DNA of 64,000 nucleotides from contig JAFAVK010000127.1 of NCBI GenBank assembly GCA_019242475.1, positions 1 to 64,000 on the forward strand. The letters are read 5' to 3'. The stretch comes from Acidobacteriota bacterium. GTDB taxonomy: Bacteria > Acidobacteriota > Blastocatellia > Pyrinomonadales > Pyrinomonadaceae. The notes below the pieces were generated by a model, which was not told the origin of the DNA, did not search any database, and was given only the letters and a program-made list of their open reading frames with translations. Positions 1 to 9,430 of this stretch are shown here, piece by piece. Each line of letters starts with the position of its first letter. Within the stretch, counting starts at the first letter, position 1. Made by a program: the position numbers and the translations under genes.

Positions 1-1
1 C

Positions 2-3000
2 GGCACCGGCAACGGGACGGCCGGGACCGACCCGACGGGCAACGTGCTCACCAACGACACCGACGTGGACTCCGGCGACACCAAGACCGTCCAGGGCGTG
101 CTCGACGGCAATCAGGGCAGCACCCCCGTCAGCGGCAACGTCGGCACGGGCGGCTCCTTCGGCCCCGGCATCTCGGCGAACGCGCCCAACGACTACGGCT
201 CGCTCGTAATGAAGGATACCGGCGAGTTCGCCTTCACCGTCAACCAGAACAACGCGACGGTGCAGGCGCTGAGGTCGGGCCAGAGCGTGGACGCCATCTA
301 CACCTACACGGTGCGCGACACGGCGGGGGCGACTTCGAACGCCTTGCTCACCATCCACATCATGGGCGCGAACGACGCGCCGACCATCAACAAGCCGGCC
401 AGCCTCAGCGCCACCGAGGACACGCCGCTCACCATCACGACCGTCAGCGTGGCGGACGTTGACGCCGGCTCCAACCCCGTCAAGGTCACCCTCGACCTCT
501 CGCACGGCAAGATCAACCTGGCGTCGGTCGCCGGCCTGACCTTCGTTGACGCGACCGCGAACAACTCGGCGTCGTTGCACTTCACGGGCACGCTCACCAA
601 CGTGAACGCCGCGATGAACGGCATGACCTACACGCCCGACCTGAACTTCAACGACACGCAAACGCCCGGCGGCGATTCGCTGGCTATCACCGTCAACGAC
701 CAGGACGCCGGCGGCGCGCTCTCCGCCAGCGGCTCGGTGCCCATTAGCGTCGCGTCCGTCAACGACCCGCCGACCGCCGGCACGGACACCTTCGACACCA
801 TCGGCAACACGGAACTGCGCGTTGACCTCTCCGCCGGCACCACGCCCGCCGTCAGCAAGACCACCGCCAGCGGCAAGGGCGTGCTCGGCAACGACAGCGA
901 CCCCGTCGAGGGGAACCCCATCGCGGTGACGGGCATCGTCGGCTGCGCCGACAACACCGCGCCCTTCGACTGCACGGTGAGCGGCCAGCACATCGTGATG
1001 AATGCGAACGGCACGTTCTCCTACGTCCCGGCGCCGGGCGCGACGAGCGGCACCTTCCAGTACACCGTCACGGACGACCCGACCACGACCGGGGGCAGCC
1101 CGGCCTCGGTCAACGGCACCGTCAACATCAACATCTTCGACAAGGTCTGGTACGTCAAAGCCGGCGCGGCCGGCGGCAACGGCACCTCCGAGAAACCCTT
1201 CGGCGACTTCACGTCGCTCAACGGCGCGGCCGGCGCGGGCGACAGCGACGGCCCGGGCGACTACATCTTCGTCTACGCCGGCGCCTACACCATCACCGGC
1301 GGCCTCGAACTCGAAGCCGACCAGCACCTCTACGGCGAGGGCTTCGGCCTCTCGCTCAACCGCGCCCTCAACGGCAACAGCGCACCGGTAACGCTCGTCG
1401 CGGCCGGCACCTACCCGACCGTCACCAGCGCGGTCGATACCATCAAGATGACCGCGGCGCTCCCGGCCGAGATTCGCGGACTCTCGCTCAGCTCGTCCGG
1501 CGGCAACGCCATCGACCTGACGGCCGCCGGCGCCTATAGCGGCGCGACGGCGCTGCTCATCTCCGGCAACACCTTCACCGGCTCCACCCTGCAAACCGTT
1601 GACATCAACTCGGCCGCGACCGGCAACCGCACCGTCACCGTCGAGAACAACATGTGGTCGGGGACGCACACGGGCAACGGCATCGACATCGCGCTCACCG
1701 CCGGCGGCTCGCTCTTCGTGGACGTGTCCGGCAACAACGTCGTCGCGAACTCCACCGCCATCAACATCGCGCGCACGGGCGGCGGCACGCTGACCATCCA
1801 GGACTTCGCCGGCAACGTCGTCAGCGGCAACACCGGCGGCAACGGCATCGTCGTCAACACGGCGACCTTCGACTCCAACAGCGCCTCGGCTGGCTTCCAG
1901 TCCGTCTCCGGCGGCGCGACGGCCGTCGGCGCGAGCGGCAACGGCGTCGGCGGCTCCGGCGTCACGCTCAGCAACGTCCAGGGCATCCTGGACTTCACCG
2001 ACCTGGACATTTACGCGGACAACGGCGCGGGCTTCACCGCGTCGGGCACCGGCGGCGGCTTCACCGTCTCGACGGCCTCCGGCAACAGCAACATCGTCGC
2101 CATCGGCGGGCCAGCCGTTGACATCAACGCCGCTGCCATCACGCTGCCGCTTCAGAAGATTACGAGCACGAACAGCGCGTCGGCCGGCGTCAGCCTCGTC
2201 AACACGACCGGCTCATTCTCGGCCGACAACACCAGCGCGATCACGAACGCGGCCACCACCGGCGTCAACGTCAACGGCGGCTCGTCCTCCGTGACCTACA
2301 ACGGCACCATCACGGACGACGTGGGCCAGCTCGTCAACGTCGCCAACACGACCGGCGGCACGAAGGAGTTCACCGGCGCCATCACCGACGGCGACGACGG
2401 CGACGGCGGCGGCGTCTCGCTCACCAACAACGGCGGCGCGACCATCAGCTTCCGCGGCGGCCTCGTGATCAGCACCGGCGCCAACCCGGGCTTCACCGCC
2501 ACGGGCGGTGGCACCGTCGAAGTCTGCAACGAGAACCCGTGCAACCCGAACGCCACCGGCGGGCTCGTCAACAAGATCACGACCACCACGGGCACGGCCC
2601 TGAACGTCGCCAACACGACCATCAGCGCGAACAAGCTGGAGTTCAAGAGCATCAGCGCGAACGGCGCGGCCAACGGCATCGTCCTGAACAACACGGGCGC
2701 GTCCGGCAGCCTCGTCGTCACCGGCAACAACACCAACACCCTGGGCGGCGACGCCTCGGGCGGCACGATCCAGAACTCGACGGGCGACGCCATCTCGCTG
2801 ACGAGCACGCTCAGCCCCTCGTTCACCAACGTGACGATCTCGTTCAACGCGGCCGTCCAAGTCGCCGGCAGCGGCGTCCACGGCACGCAGGTGACGAACT
2901 TCACCTTCAAGAACAGCACGGTCAGCAACACGGGCCACAACCTGGACACGACGAACTCCTTCATCGGCGAGTCAGACCTGCGGTTCGACACGCAGGTGGC

Positions 3001-6000
3001 CGGCACCGAGAACAACCTCTCGGGCGCGGTCACTATCACCAACAACGTCCTGAACAACGCGCTGACCGACGGCGTCAGGATATACAACTTTAACGGCACG
3101 ATCTCCGACCTCAACATCTCGAACAACTCGCTGACGAGCGGGACGACGACCGGCACGAGCGGCAACTCGAAGGGCACGGGCATCAACGTCCAAATCCTCG
3201 GGTCGGCCGCGACGGTCTCGAACCTGACGAAGGCGACCATCGCCAACAACACCATCGCCAACTTCCCCGGCGGCGCCGGCATCGAGGTGCAGGGCGGCAA
3301 CGCCAACACGTCCGGCAACGGCGGCACCGTCGGCACGCCTGGTAACGTGACCAACGTCGTCTCCATCACCGGCAACAACATCCACGGGCAGAGCAACGTG
3401 AACCGGATGGGCACGAGCGCCATCCTCGTCACGGTGGGCGGCGGGCGTGCCGCTTCGCGCTCGCAGGGCAACTTCGACATCTCCAACAACGGCACGGTCG
3501 CCAACCCGCTCACGAACATCGCGGGCACGGTCATCGGCGTCGGCGCCAACGGCTACGCGACGGTGGAGTCGCTCGTGAATAACAACGTCATCGTCGCCAA
3601 CCACGCCGTCGCCGGAACCGCGTCGAACGGGGTAGCCATCGCCGGCGGCGTCGTGACAGGCACCTCCGACACGCCCGACCTGACCGCGAAGGTGACGAAC
3701 AACAACATCAGCCAGACCGACGGCAACGGCATCCTCGCGGTCACCCGCGGCGTCACCGGCTTCCTGAAGGTGACCATCAAGTCCAACACGGTCACCGCGC
3801 CGCTCTCCGGTAACCGCGAGGGCATACGCGTGGACGCCGGCAACCTCGCCTCCGTGGACGACGCCGTCTGCGCCGACATCCAGAGCAACACGAGCGACGG
3901 CAGCGGCGTCGCGACCGGCATCGGCCTGCGCAAGCAGGGCACGGCCCCGACGGTCAACGACTTCGGCATCGAGGGGATGGCCGCCACCTCCTCGCCCGGC
4001 GTCGAGGCTTACGTCAACGGCCTGAACCCGGCGGGCGGCAGCACCGAACTCATCTCCGCCACGAGCGGGTTCACCAACTGCGCCTCGGCCCCCAACGCGC
4101 CCGTGTCCTCCGGGGCCTCCGCAAGCTCCAGCTTCGCGCCGGCCCAGTCGAAGCTCGGGCGGGCGGTCACCGACGAGGCGCACTCGTCAGCGACGAGGCG
4201 CGACCTGATTGACGCCGACCCGACGCCGACCTTCGGCTTCAGCCCGGACGCCCCCTTCTTCCTGTTCGGGAACAAGGCTCCGGCCCCCGTCAGCGCGCCG
4301 GCCGTCAGTCCGACAGTCAATCCCGCGCCGGTCGTCAACAACGCGCCGGCCGCCGACGCGCCCGCGCGCGTGTGGAGCGACATGCCGATCATCATCAACC
4401 GCGCGCCGCTCTCCGACTCCGCGACCGACGACAAGTCGGCCGACAAGGACGAGGACTCCGCCAAGGAGAAGGACGACGCGGCCAAGGATTCGGACGCGAC
4501 CAGCGATTCCCAGGCCGCGCCGAAGAAGGCCAGGAAGCCCGCGCGCACCAAGAAGGCGGACGACCAGCCCGAGAGCAGTCAGCCCGAGAACAGGAACATC
4601 TCCTACCTCGGCCCGCTCGGCTCGGCTCCTTCGCGCGCGCCGCAGTTCGTCCGCGCCTCCTACGAGGCGGGCGACGCGGTTCGCAACTCCCGCGCGGTCG
4701 GCGACGCCGTCGTGCCGCGCGACCGCAGCGTGAAGGCGGCGCCCGCGGCCGCACGCGCCGCGGCGGCGCCCCTCGTCGTGCCGGACGTGAGCGTGAACGT
4801 CGGGACGCTCCCGGCGGGCAAGTCGGTCACGATCCGCTTCAAGGCGACGGTCAACAGCCCGTTCCCGGATGGCGTGACGCAGGTCTCGAACCAGGGCTCG
4901 GTGACCTACGCCGAGTCCGGCTCGCCCGTCCTGACGGACGACCCCGACGTGGCCGGCGCGTCCGACCCGACGGTCACCCCAGTCAACGCGGTCAGCATGC
5001 ACGTCAACGACGCCTCGGCGCCGGAGCTTGCCTCGGGCAACTCGACGATGCTCTTCACCGTGGCGCTCGTGGCGCCGGCGCCGGGCTCCGGCGTGTCGGT
5101 CAACTACGCGACGGCCAACGGCGGTGCCAACCCGGCGACGGGCGGCGCCTCCTGCGGCGGCGCGGTTGACTACCAGACGACTTCGGGGACGCTCACCTTC
5201 GCCTCCGGCGAGAAGGTCAAGACCATCCCCGTGACGATCTGCGCCGACACCTCCAGCCCGGAGACGGACGAGACGCTGCTCCTGAACATCTCGGGCGCGT
5301 CCTCCGGCACCATCACGGACGCGCAGGCCGTCGGCACCATCACGCAGGGCAACACGGCCGGCACCATCCTGATCTCCGAACTCAGGACTTCCGGCCCCAA
5401 CGGCCCGGCCGACGAGTTCGTCGAGCTGTACAACAACACCGAGACCAACCAGGACATCAGCGGCTACGGCCTCTTCAAGAAGGGGGCCGACTGCGCCGCC
5501 TCGCCGGTACTGATCGCGGCCATCCCGGGCGCCCCCGGCTCGAACACCACGGTCATGCCGGCGCGCAGCCACTACCTGCTCGTCGGGAGCCAGTACTCGC
5601 TCAAGGACTACGGCGGGACGGACGCGGCCAAGGGCGACCAGACGCTCACGTCCGACATCGAGGCGGACGCCAACGTCGGGCTGTTCACCGTCACCGACCC
5701 GAACCTGGTCTCGACGGCGGCGAAGGTGGACGGCGTCGGCTTCGGCACGAACACGGGCGGGGCCTGCGACCTCCTGCGCGAGGGCACGAACCTCCCGCCG
5801 GTCTCGGGCAGCCCGACCGAGCACACGTTCTTCCGCAAGCAGTGCGACTTCGTCGGCGGCGTGGGCTGCTCGACGCCTGGCAACCCGAAGGACACCAACG
5901 ACAACTCGGTGGACTTCACGTTCGCCGACACAGAGGCCACGCCCATCGCGGGCGTCCAGCAGAGGCTCGGGGCGCCCGGGCCGGAGAACAAGACGAGCCC

Positions 6001-6520
6001 CGTCCGCCGGGACGACAAGGGGCTCAACCTGCTGGTGCTCGACCAGTCGAAGTCGTCCTCGGCCGTGCCGAACCGCGTGCGCAACGGCGCGATGGGCGAC
6101 CCGGACACCTCGACCTTCGGCACGCTCGTCATCCGGCGGCGCGTGGTTAACAACACGGGGGCCGACGTCACGCGGCTGCGGTTCCGCATCGTCGAGATGA
6201 CGACCGCCGCCACCTCGCCGGGGGTCGCAGACCTCCGCGCCATAACCGGCGACGACGAGGCGTCGGTCGGCCCCGTCGGCGACACGGCGACCTGCTTCGC
6301 CTCCAACGGCGTGGCGACGACGCCGTGCAGCGTGAGCGTGTCCAAGACGACGCTTGAGACGCCGCCGGCGCAGTCCAAGGGCGGCGGGCTCAACTCGACG
6401 CTGACGGTGCTGCTGGGAACGCCGTTGCAGAACGGCAAGTCGCTCAACGTCAACTTCAAGCTCGGCGTCCAGACGACCGGCACCTTCCGCTTCCTGGTCA
6501 TCACCGAAGCGCTGCCGTAA
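2..6520 (+). CDS. Giant secreted repeat protein, 3' part only (cadherin-like / beta-helix / Calx-beta / lamin-tail)
   Basis: The frame is open from the left edge, so the true start lies outside the window; about 2170 codons are visible. In order: a VCBS/cadherin-like module (to about base 370), two more Ig/cadherin-like modules (380-1140, with NDAPTI and VNDPPTAG linker motifs), a long Asn/Gly/Thr-rich region with a right-handed parallel beta-helix look (1147-4080; short N-N and G-N turns repeated), a Pro-rich then Lys/Asp/Glu-rich linker (4270-4620), a DUF11-like strand region (4780-4990), a Calx-beta domain (4995-5350), a lamin-tail-like domain (5365-5960, motif DEFVELYNN) and an unassigned C-terminal domain. 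No transmembrane anchor or sorting tail is seen. Likely an exported adhesin or extracellular matrix protein; the substrate cannot be told. A strong hairpin terminator follows. Confidence 0.9.
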   Translation, partial: GTGNGTAGTDPTGNVLTNDTDVDSGDTKTVQGVLDGNQGSTPVSGNVGTGGSFGPGISANAPNDYGSLVMKDTGEFAFTVNQNNATVQALRSGQSVDAIYTYTVRDTAGATSNALLTIHIMGANDAPTINKPASLSATEDTPLTITTVSVADVDAGSNPVKVTLDLSHGKINLASVAGLTFVDATANNSASLHFTGTLTNVNAAMNGMTYTPDLNFNDTQTPGGDSLAITVNDQDAGGALSASGSVPISVASVNDPPTAGTDTFDTIGNTELRVDLSAGTTPAVSKTTASGKGVLGNDSDPVEGNPIAVTGIVGCADNTAPFDCTVSGQHIVMNANGTFSYVPAPGATSGTFQYTVTDDPTTTGGSPASVNGTVNINIFDKVWYVKAGAAGGNGTSEKPFGDFTSLNGAAGAGDSDGPGDYIFVYAGAYTITGGLELEADQHLYGEGFGLSLNRALNGNSAPVTLVAAGTYPTVTSAVDTIKMTAALPAEIRGLSLSSSGGNAIDLTAAGAYSGATALLISGNTFTGSTLQTVDINSAATGNRTVTVENNMWSGTHTGNGIDIALTAGGSLFVDVSGNNVVANSTAINIARTGGGTLTIQDFAGNVVSGNTGGNGIVVNTATFDSNSASAGFQSVSGGATAVGASGNGVGGSGVTLSNVQGILDFTDLDIYADNGAGFTASGTGGGFTVSTASGNSNIVAIGGPAVDINAAAITLPLQKITSTNSASAGVSLVNTTGSFSADNTSAITNAATTGVNVNGGSSSVTYNGTITDDVGQLVNVANTTGGTKEFTGAITDGDDGDGGGVSLTNNGGATISFRGGLVISTGANPGFTATGGGTVEVCNENPCNPNATGGLVNKITTTTGTALNVANTTISANKLEFKSISANGAANGIVLNNTGASGSLVVTGNNTNTLGGDASGGTIQNSTGDAISLTSTLSPSFTNVTISFNAAVQVAGSGVHGTQVTNFTFKNSTVSNTGHNLDTTNSFIGESDLRFDTQVAGTENNLSGAVTITNNVLNNALTDGVRIYNFNGTISDLNISNNSLTSGTTTGTSGNSKGTGINVQILGSAATVSNLTKATIANNTIANFPGGAGIEVQGGNANTSGNGGTVGTPGNVTNVVSITGNNIHGQSNVNRMGTSAILVTVGGGRAASRSQGNFDISNNGTVANPLTNIAGTVIGVGANGYATVESLVNNNVIVANHAVAGTASNGVAIAGGVVTGTSDTPDLTAKVTNNNISQTDGNGILAVTRGVTGFLKVTIKSNTVTAPLSGNREGIRVDAGNLASVDDAVCADIQSNTSDGSGVATGIGLRKQGTAPTVNDFGIEGMAATSSPGVEAYVNGLNPAGGSTELISATSGFTNCASAPNAPVSSGASASSSFAPAQSKLGRAVTDEAHSSATRRDLIDADPTPTFGFSPDAPFFLFGNKAPAPVSAPAVSPTVNPAPVVNNAPAADAPARVWSDMPIIINRAPLSDSATDDKSADKDEDSAKEKDDAAKDSDATSDSQAAPKKARKPARTKKADDQPESSQPENRNISYLGPLGSAPSRAPQFVRASYEAGDAVRNSRAVGDAVVPRDRSVKAAPAAARAAAAPLVVPDVSVNVGTLPAGKSVTIRFKATVNSPFPDGVTQVSNQGSVTYAESGSPVLTDDPDVAGASDPTVTPVNAVSMHVNDASAPELASGNSTMLFTVALVAPAPGSGVSVNYATANGGANPATGGASCGGAVDYQTTSGTLTFASGEKVKTIPVTICADTSSPETDETLLLNISGASSGTITDAQAVGTITQGNTAGTILISELRTSGPNGPADEFVELYNNTETNQDISGYGLFKKGADCAASPVLIAAIPGAPGSNTTVMPARSHYLLVGSQYSLKDYGGTDAAKGDQTLTSDIEADANVGLFTVTDPNLVSTAAKVDGVGFGTNTGGACDLLREGTNLPPVSGSPTEHTFFRKQCDFVGGVGCSTPGNPKDTNDNSVDFTFADTEATPIAGVQQRLGAPGPENKTSPVRRDDKGLNLLVLDQSKSSSAVPNRVRNGAMGDPDTSTFGTLVIRRRVVNNTGADVTRLRFRIVEMTTAATSPGVADLRAITGDDEASVGPVGDTATCFASNGVATTPCSVSVSKTTLETPPAQSKGGGLNSTLTVLLGTPLQNGKSLNVNFKLGVQTTGTFRFLVITEALP

Positions 6521-6542
6521 GTCAGGCCCGGGGCCTATAGCC

Positions 6543-6590
6543 GAGGGGCTGGTCGGAGGTTCATGCCTCCGACCAGCCCCTCTTCTTTTC
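6543..6590. terminator. Intrinsic terminator between convergent genes
   Basis: A perfect 17-bp inverted repeat (6543-6559 and 6566-6582, starting GAGGGGCTGG) with a 6-nt loop is followed by TTCTTTTC. It lies just after the giant surface-protein gene and before the end of the opposing ABC ATPase gene, so it can serve the plus strand and perhaps both. Confidence 0.85.
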
Positions 6591-6616
6591 ACGCCTCTAA
6601 GTCTCCGGCCGCTCTC

Positions 6617-7429
6617 TCACCCCAGCCAGCCGAGCGCGCCGGCGCCCGCGTCGCGCGTGCCCCCGACGACGCTGATGAAGTAGTCTTCGAGCGAGAGCGC
6701 CTCCGACTCCTGCCCGCCCTCGACGCTGATGCCGCGCCGCAGCTCTTCGAGCGGCCCCGCGGCGACGAGCCTCCCGTCGCTGATGATGGCGATGTCGGTG
6801 CAGAGCCGCTCGACGATCTCAAGCACGTGCGAGGTGAGGAAGACGGTCAGGCCGCGCGCCGTCAGACGCGAGAGCAAGTCCTTGAGCGTGCGCGAGGCGA
6901 CGGCGTCCACGCCCTCGAACGGCTCGTCGAGGAAGAGCATCTCGGGGCGGTGGATGAGCGCGCACGCCAGCGCGAGCTTCTTCTTCATCCCGTGCGAGAA
7001 CTCGACGACGAGCCGGCGCGGCTCCGCGTCCAGCTCCATCAGCTCCAGCAGCTCGCGCGAGCGCGCCGCGATCTCCGCGCGCCCGAGCCCGTACATGCGC
7101 CCCGTGAACGCGAGCATCTCGGCGCCCGTCAGGCGCTCGAACAGGTTGAGGTCTTCGGGCACGACGCCGATTCTTCGCTTCACCTCCAGAGGCTCTTGCG
7201 CGATGTCGTGGCCCAGCACGAGCGCCCGGCCCGCCGACGGCGCGAGCAGGCCCGTCAGCATCTTGATCGTCGTGGACTTCCCCGCCCCGTTCGGCCCGAG
7301 AAAGCCGAAGAACGAGCCGCGCTCGACGCGCAGGTCAATGCCGCCGACGGCCGTGAAGTCGCCGAACCTTCTGACCAGCCCCGCCGTCTCGACCGCCGCC
7401 GCGGTGCCGCCCTTGCTCTCTTCAACCAT
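6617..7429 (-). CDS. ABC transporter ATP-binding protein
   Basis: A 270-residue ATPase that would energise an ABC-2 type exporter. Visible motifs are Walker A GPNGAGKST (about residue 46), an ABC-signature region EFSHGMKKKLALA, Walker B MLFLDEPFEGVD and the switch histidine in LTSHVLE. The length is usual for CcmA/DrrA-like single-domain ATPases. The start overlaps the end of the upstream WYL-regulator gene by 8 bases, so the two are probably translationally coupled. No membrane permease is adjacent, which is unusual; the partner must be elsewhere, or the protein works alone or with another complex. Family confident, substrate unknown. Confidence 0.92.
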   Translation of the reverse strand: MVEESKGGTAAAVETAGLVRRFGDFTAVGGIDLRVERGSFFGFLGPNGAGKSTTIKMLTGLLAPSAGRALVLGHDIAQEPLEVKRRIGVVPEDLNLFERLTGAEMLAFTGRMYGLGRAEIAARSRELLELMELDAEPRRLVVEFSHGMKKKLALACALIHRPEMLFLDEPFEGVDAVASRTLKDLLSRLTARGLTVFLTSHVLEIVERLCTDIAIISDGRLVAAGPLEELRRGISVEGGQESEALSLEDYFISVVGGTRDAGAGALGWLG

Positions 7430-8399
7430 GTGCCCCCCGCCCTTTGTAGAATGCGACGACCTCTTCGGCCATCTTGATTATCTTCCCGCGCAAGCCTTCG
7501 GGCTCCAACACCTCGACCTTCGTGCCGAAGCCGAGCGCGAGCCCCGCGGCGTCCTCCTCGAACTGGAAGCGCATGCGGACGGCCGCCCACCCTCCGGCGG
7601 CCGCCTCGCCGAGCGACTCGACGCGCGAGAAGCGGCCGGCGTAGGGCAGCAGGTGGAGTACCGACTTGTGCGCGCGCAACGTCGCACGGAACTGCGGCGC
7701 GTGCGACCTGAAGCGCGCGACCGACCCCGCCCAGAACGCGGCGAGGTCGAACTCTTCCGGCCGCTCGCACGGCTCCTCCGACACGCGCGCGCTCGACACG
7801 CGCGAGACCCTGTAGCTGCGCACCTCGCCTTCGGGCGCGCGCGCCACCAGGTACCACACGCCGCCCTTCGCCACGAGGCCGAGCGGGTCAACCGCGCGCT
7901 CGGCCGCCGCGCCGCAGTCGCCCCCGTACGCGAAGAGGAGTTTGCGCCCGCGCCAGACCGCCTCCTGAATCGTGTGCAGGTGCGGCACACGCTCGTCGGC
8001 GCCGCCCCAGCCGGCCACGTCCACGTGCACGCGCCTGCGCGCGAACTCGGCGTCGGCGCGCGAGGCTTCGGGCAAAGCCGCGAGCAGCTTGACGTGCGCC
8101 GCGTCTGAGTCCCGGTTGAGCTTGAGGTCGGCGAGCAGGCGCGGCGGCAGCCCCGCGAAGAGCGTCTGCACCTCGGCCGCGTTCAAGCCCGTCAGGTTCG
8201 TGCGGTAGCCGTCCACGAGCGCCCAGCCGCCGCCCGCCCCGCGCAGGGCCGTGACGGGGACGCCCGCAATCGAGAGCGCCTCCATGTCGCGTTGAATCGT
8301 CCGCTCCGACACCTCCAGCCGCCGCGCCAGCTCGCCCGCGGTCAGCCTCTGGTAAATCTGCAAGAGCAGCATGATGGAAAGCAGCCGGTCGGCCCGCAT
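7422..8399 (-). CDS. YafY-type HTH / WYL-domain transcriptional regulator
   Basis: 325 residues. The N-terminus is a DeoR-like winged helix (residues 1-60: LTAGELARRLEVSERTIQRD), followed by a GGGW wing and a C-terminal WYL ligand-sensing domain (about 135-215; the usual W-Y-L core reads VWYLVARAPEG). A strong Shine-Dalgarno GGAGGTGG sits 4 bases before the ATG. WYL regulators usually control neighbouring genes; here it is divergent from an SDR gene and overlaps the ABC ATPase gene, so either may be its target. The intergenic inverted repeat at 8441-8462 is a candidate operator. Confidence 0.92.
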   Translation of the reverse strand: MRADRLLSIMLLLQIYQRLTAGELARRLEVSERTIQRDMEALSIAGVPVTALRGAGGGWALVDGYRTNLTGLNAAEVQTLFAGLPPRLLADLKLNRDSDAAHVKLLAALPEASRADAEFARRRVHVDVAGWGGADERVPHLHTIQEAVWRGRKLLFAYGGDCGAAAERAVDPLGLVAKGGVWYLVARAPEGEVRSYRVSRVSSARVSEEPCERPEEFDLAAFWAGSVARFRSHAPQFRATLRAHKSVLHLLPYAGRFSRVESLGEAAAGGWAAVRMRFQFEEDAAGLALGFGTKVEVLEPEGLRGKIIKMAEEVVAFYKGRGAHG

Positions 8400-8434
8400 C
8401 TATCCACCTCCGTTTTTTAGACGCCGCCCGAATA

Positions 8435-8471
8435 TGACAGAGGGTGTCAGGAACCGCACCCTATCTTATAC
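8435..8471. promoter_or_regulatory. Candidate operator/promoter between WYL regulator and SDR genes
   Basis: An imperfect inverted repeat AGGGTG-(10 nt)-CACCCT (8441-8446, 8457-8462) overlaps a direct repeat TGACA/TGTCA and a -10-like TTATAC (8466-8471). It lies in the 89-bp divergent gap, upstream of the SDR ribosome-binding site AAGGAGG (8476-8482). Binding by the WYL regulator is inferred from position only. Confidence 0.4.
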
Positions 8472-8488
8472 CGACAAGGAGGTGAAAG

Positions 8489-9430
8489 ATGAAAAGCCTG
8501 GAAGGCAAGGTGGCGGTCGTCGCGGGGGCGACGCGGGGGGCGGGGCGCGGGATCGCGTGCATGCTGGGCGAGGCGGGCGCGGTCGTCTACTGCACGGGGC
8601 GCAACTCGCGCGAGCGCCCGAACGCGGAGCCGCCTTTCGCGGGGCGGCCCGAGACGATTGAGGAGACGGCCGAGATGGTCTCGGCGCGCGGCGGGGTCGG
8701 CATCCCCGCGCGCACAGACCACCTCGACGAGCGGCAGGTCGAGGCGCTCTTCAAACGCGTGGAGAAGGAGCAGGGGCGGCTCGACGTGCTCGTCAACGAC
8801 ATCTCCGAGGGGGAGATGTACGACTGGAAGCCCTTCTGGAAGCTCTCGCCCGAACGCGGCCTCAACGCGCTCCGGCGCGGCGTCCACACGCACGTCATCA
8901 CGACGCGCCACGCGGCGCCGCTGATGGTCAAGCGGAAGGGCGGGCTCGTCGTCGAGGTCGGCGACGGCGACGCGCTCTACTACCGCGGAAACCTCATCTA
9001 CGACCTCGTCAAGGTGAGCACGAGCCGGCTGGCCTACGCCTTCGCCGAGGAGCTGCGGCCGCACAAGGTAGCCGCGCTCGCCGTCACGCCCGGCTTCATG
9101 CGGACGGAGGTCGTGCTCGAACAGTTCGGCGCGACCGAGGCGAACTGGCGCGAGGTGGCGGAGAAGAGTTCGAGGGCGCGCGGCCACGGCTTCGCCGGCT
9201 CCGAGTCGCCCTACTTCGTCGGCCGCGCCGTCGCCGCGCTGGCCGCCGACCCGAAGGTCTTGGAGAAGTCGGGCGGCCTCTACAGCTCCTGGGGGCTCGC
9301 CGAGGAGTACGGCTTCGACGACCTCGACGGCACGCGCCCGCACTGGTGGCGCTACTTCACCGAACACTTCCCCCGGATGGCGAACGCCAGGCCGAAGACC
9401 GGCTTCAGGTGGACGATAGAAAGGCAGTAG
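8489..9430 (+). CDS. Short-chain dehydrogenase/reductase (SDR)
   Basis: 313 residues, long for a classical SDR (about 250). The N-terminal nucleotide-binding glycine motif is AGATRGAGRGI (residues 12-22). The usual NNAG is VNDIS, and the catalytic Tyr-x-x-x-Lys is present as YDLVK (about residues 171-175). The start is fixed by a strong Shine-Dalgarno AAGGAGG 6 bases upstream. It is an NAD(P)-dependent oxidoreductase of unknown substrate. It is divergent from a WYL regulator that may control it. The stop TAG lies inside a GGCAGTAG repeat unit of the following repeat element. Confidence 0.9.
   Translation: MKSLEGKVAVVAGATRGAGRGIACMLGEAGAVVYCTGRNSRERPNAEPPFAGRPETIEETAEMVSARGGVGIPARTDHLDERQVEALFKRVEKEQGRLDVLVNDISEGEMYDWKPFWKLSPERGLNALRRGVHTHVITTRHAAPLMVKRKGGLVVEVGDGDALYYRGNLIYDLVKVSTSRLAYAFAEELRPHKVAALAVTPGFMRTEVVLEQFGATEANWREVAEKSSRARGHGFAGSESPYFVGRAVAALAADPKVLEKSGGLYSSWGLAEEYGFDDLDGTRPHWWRYFTEHFPRMANARPKTGFRWTIERQ

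Noticed and set aside
4187-6592. An 801-codon minus-strand frame under the surface-protein gene
   Set aside because: Antisense to a well-supported domain protein; composition (Arg/Gly/Val-rich, no motif) is typical of GC-rich antisense frames.
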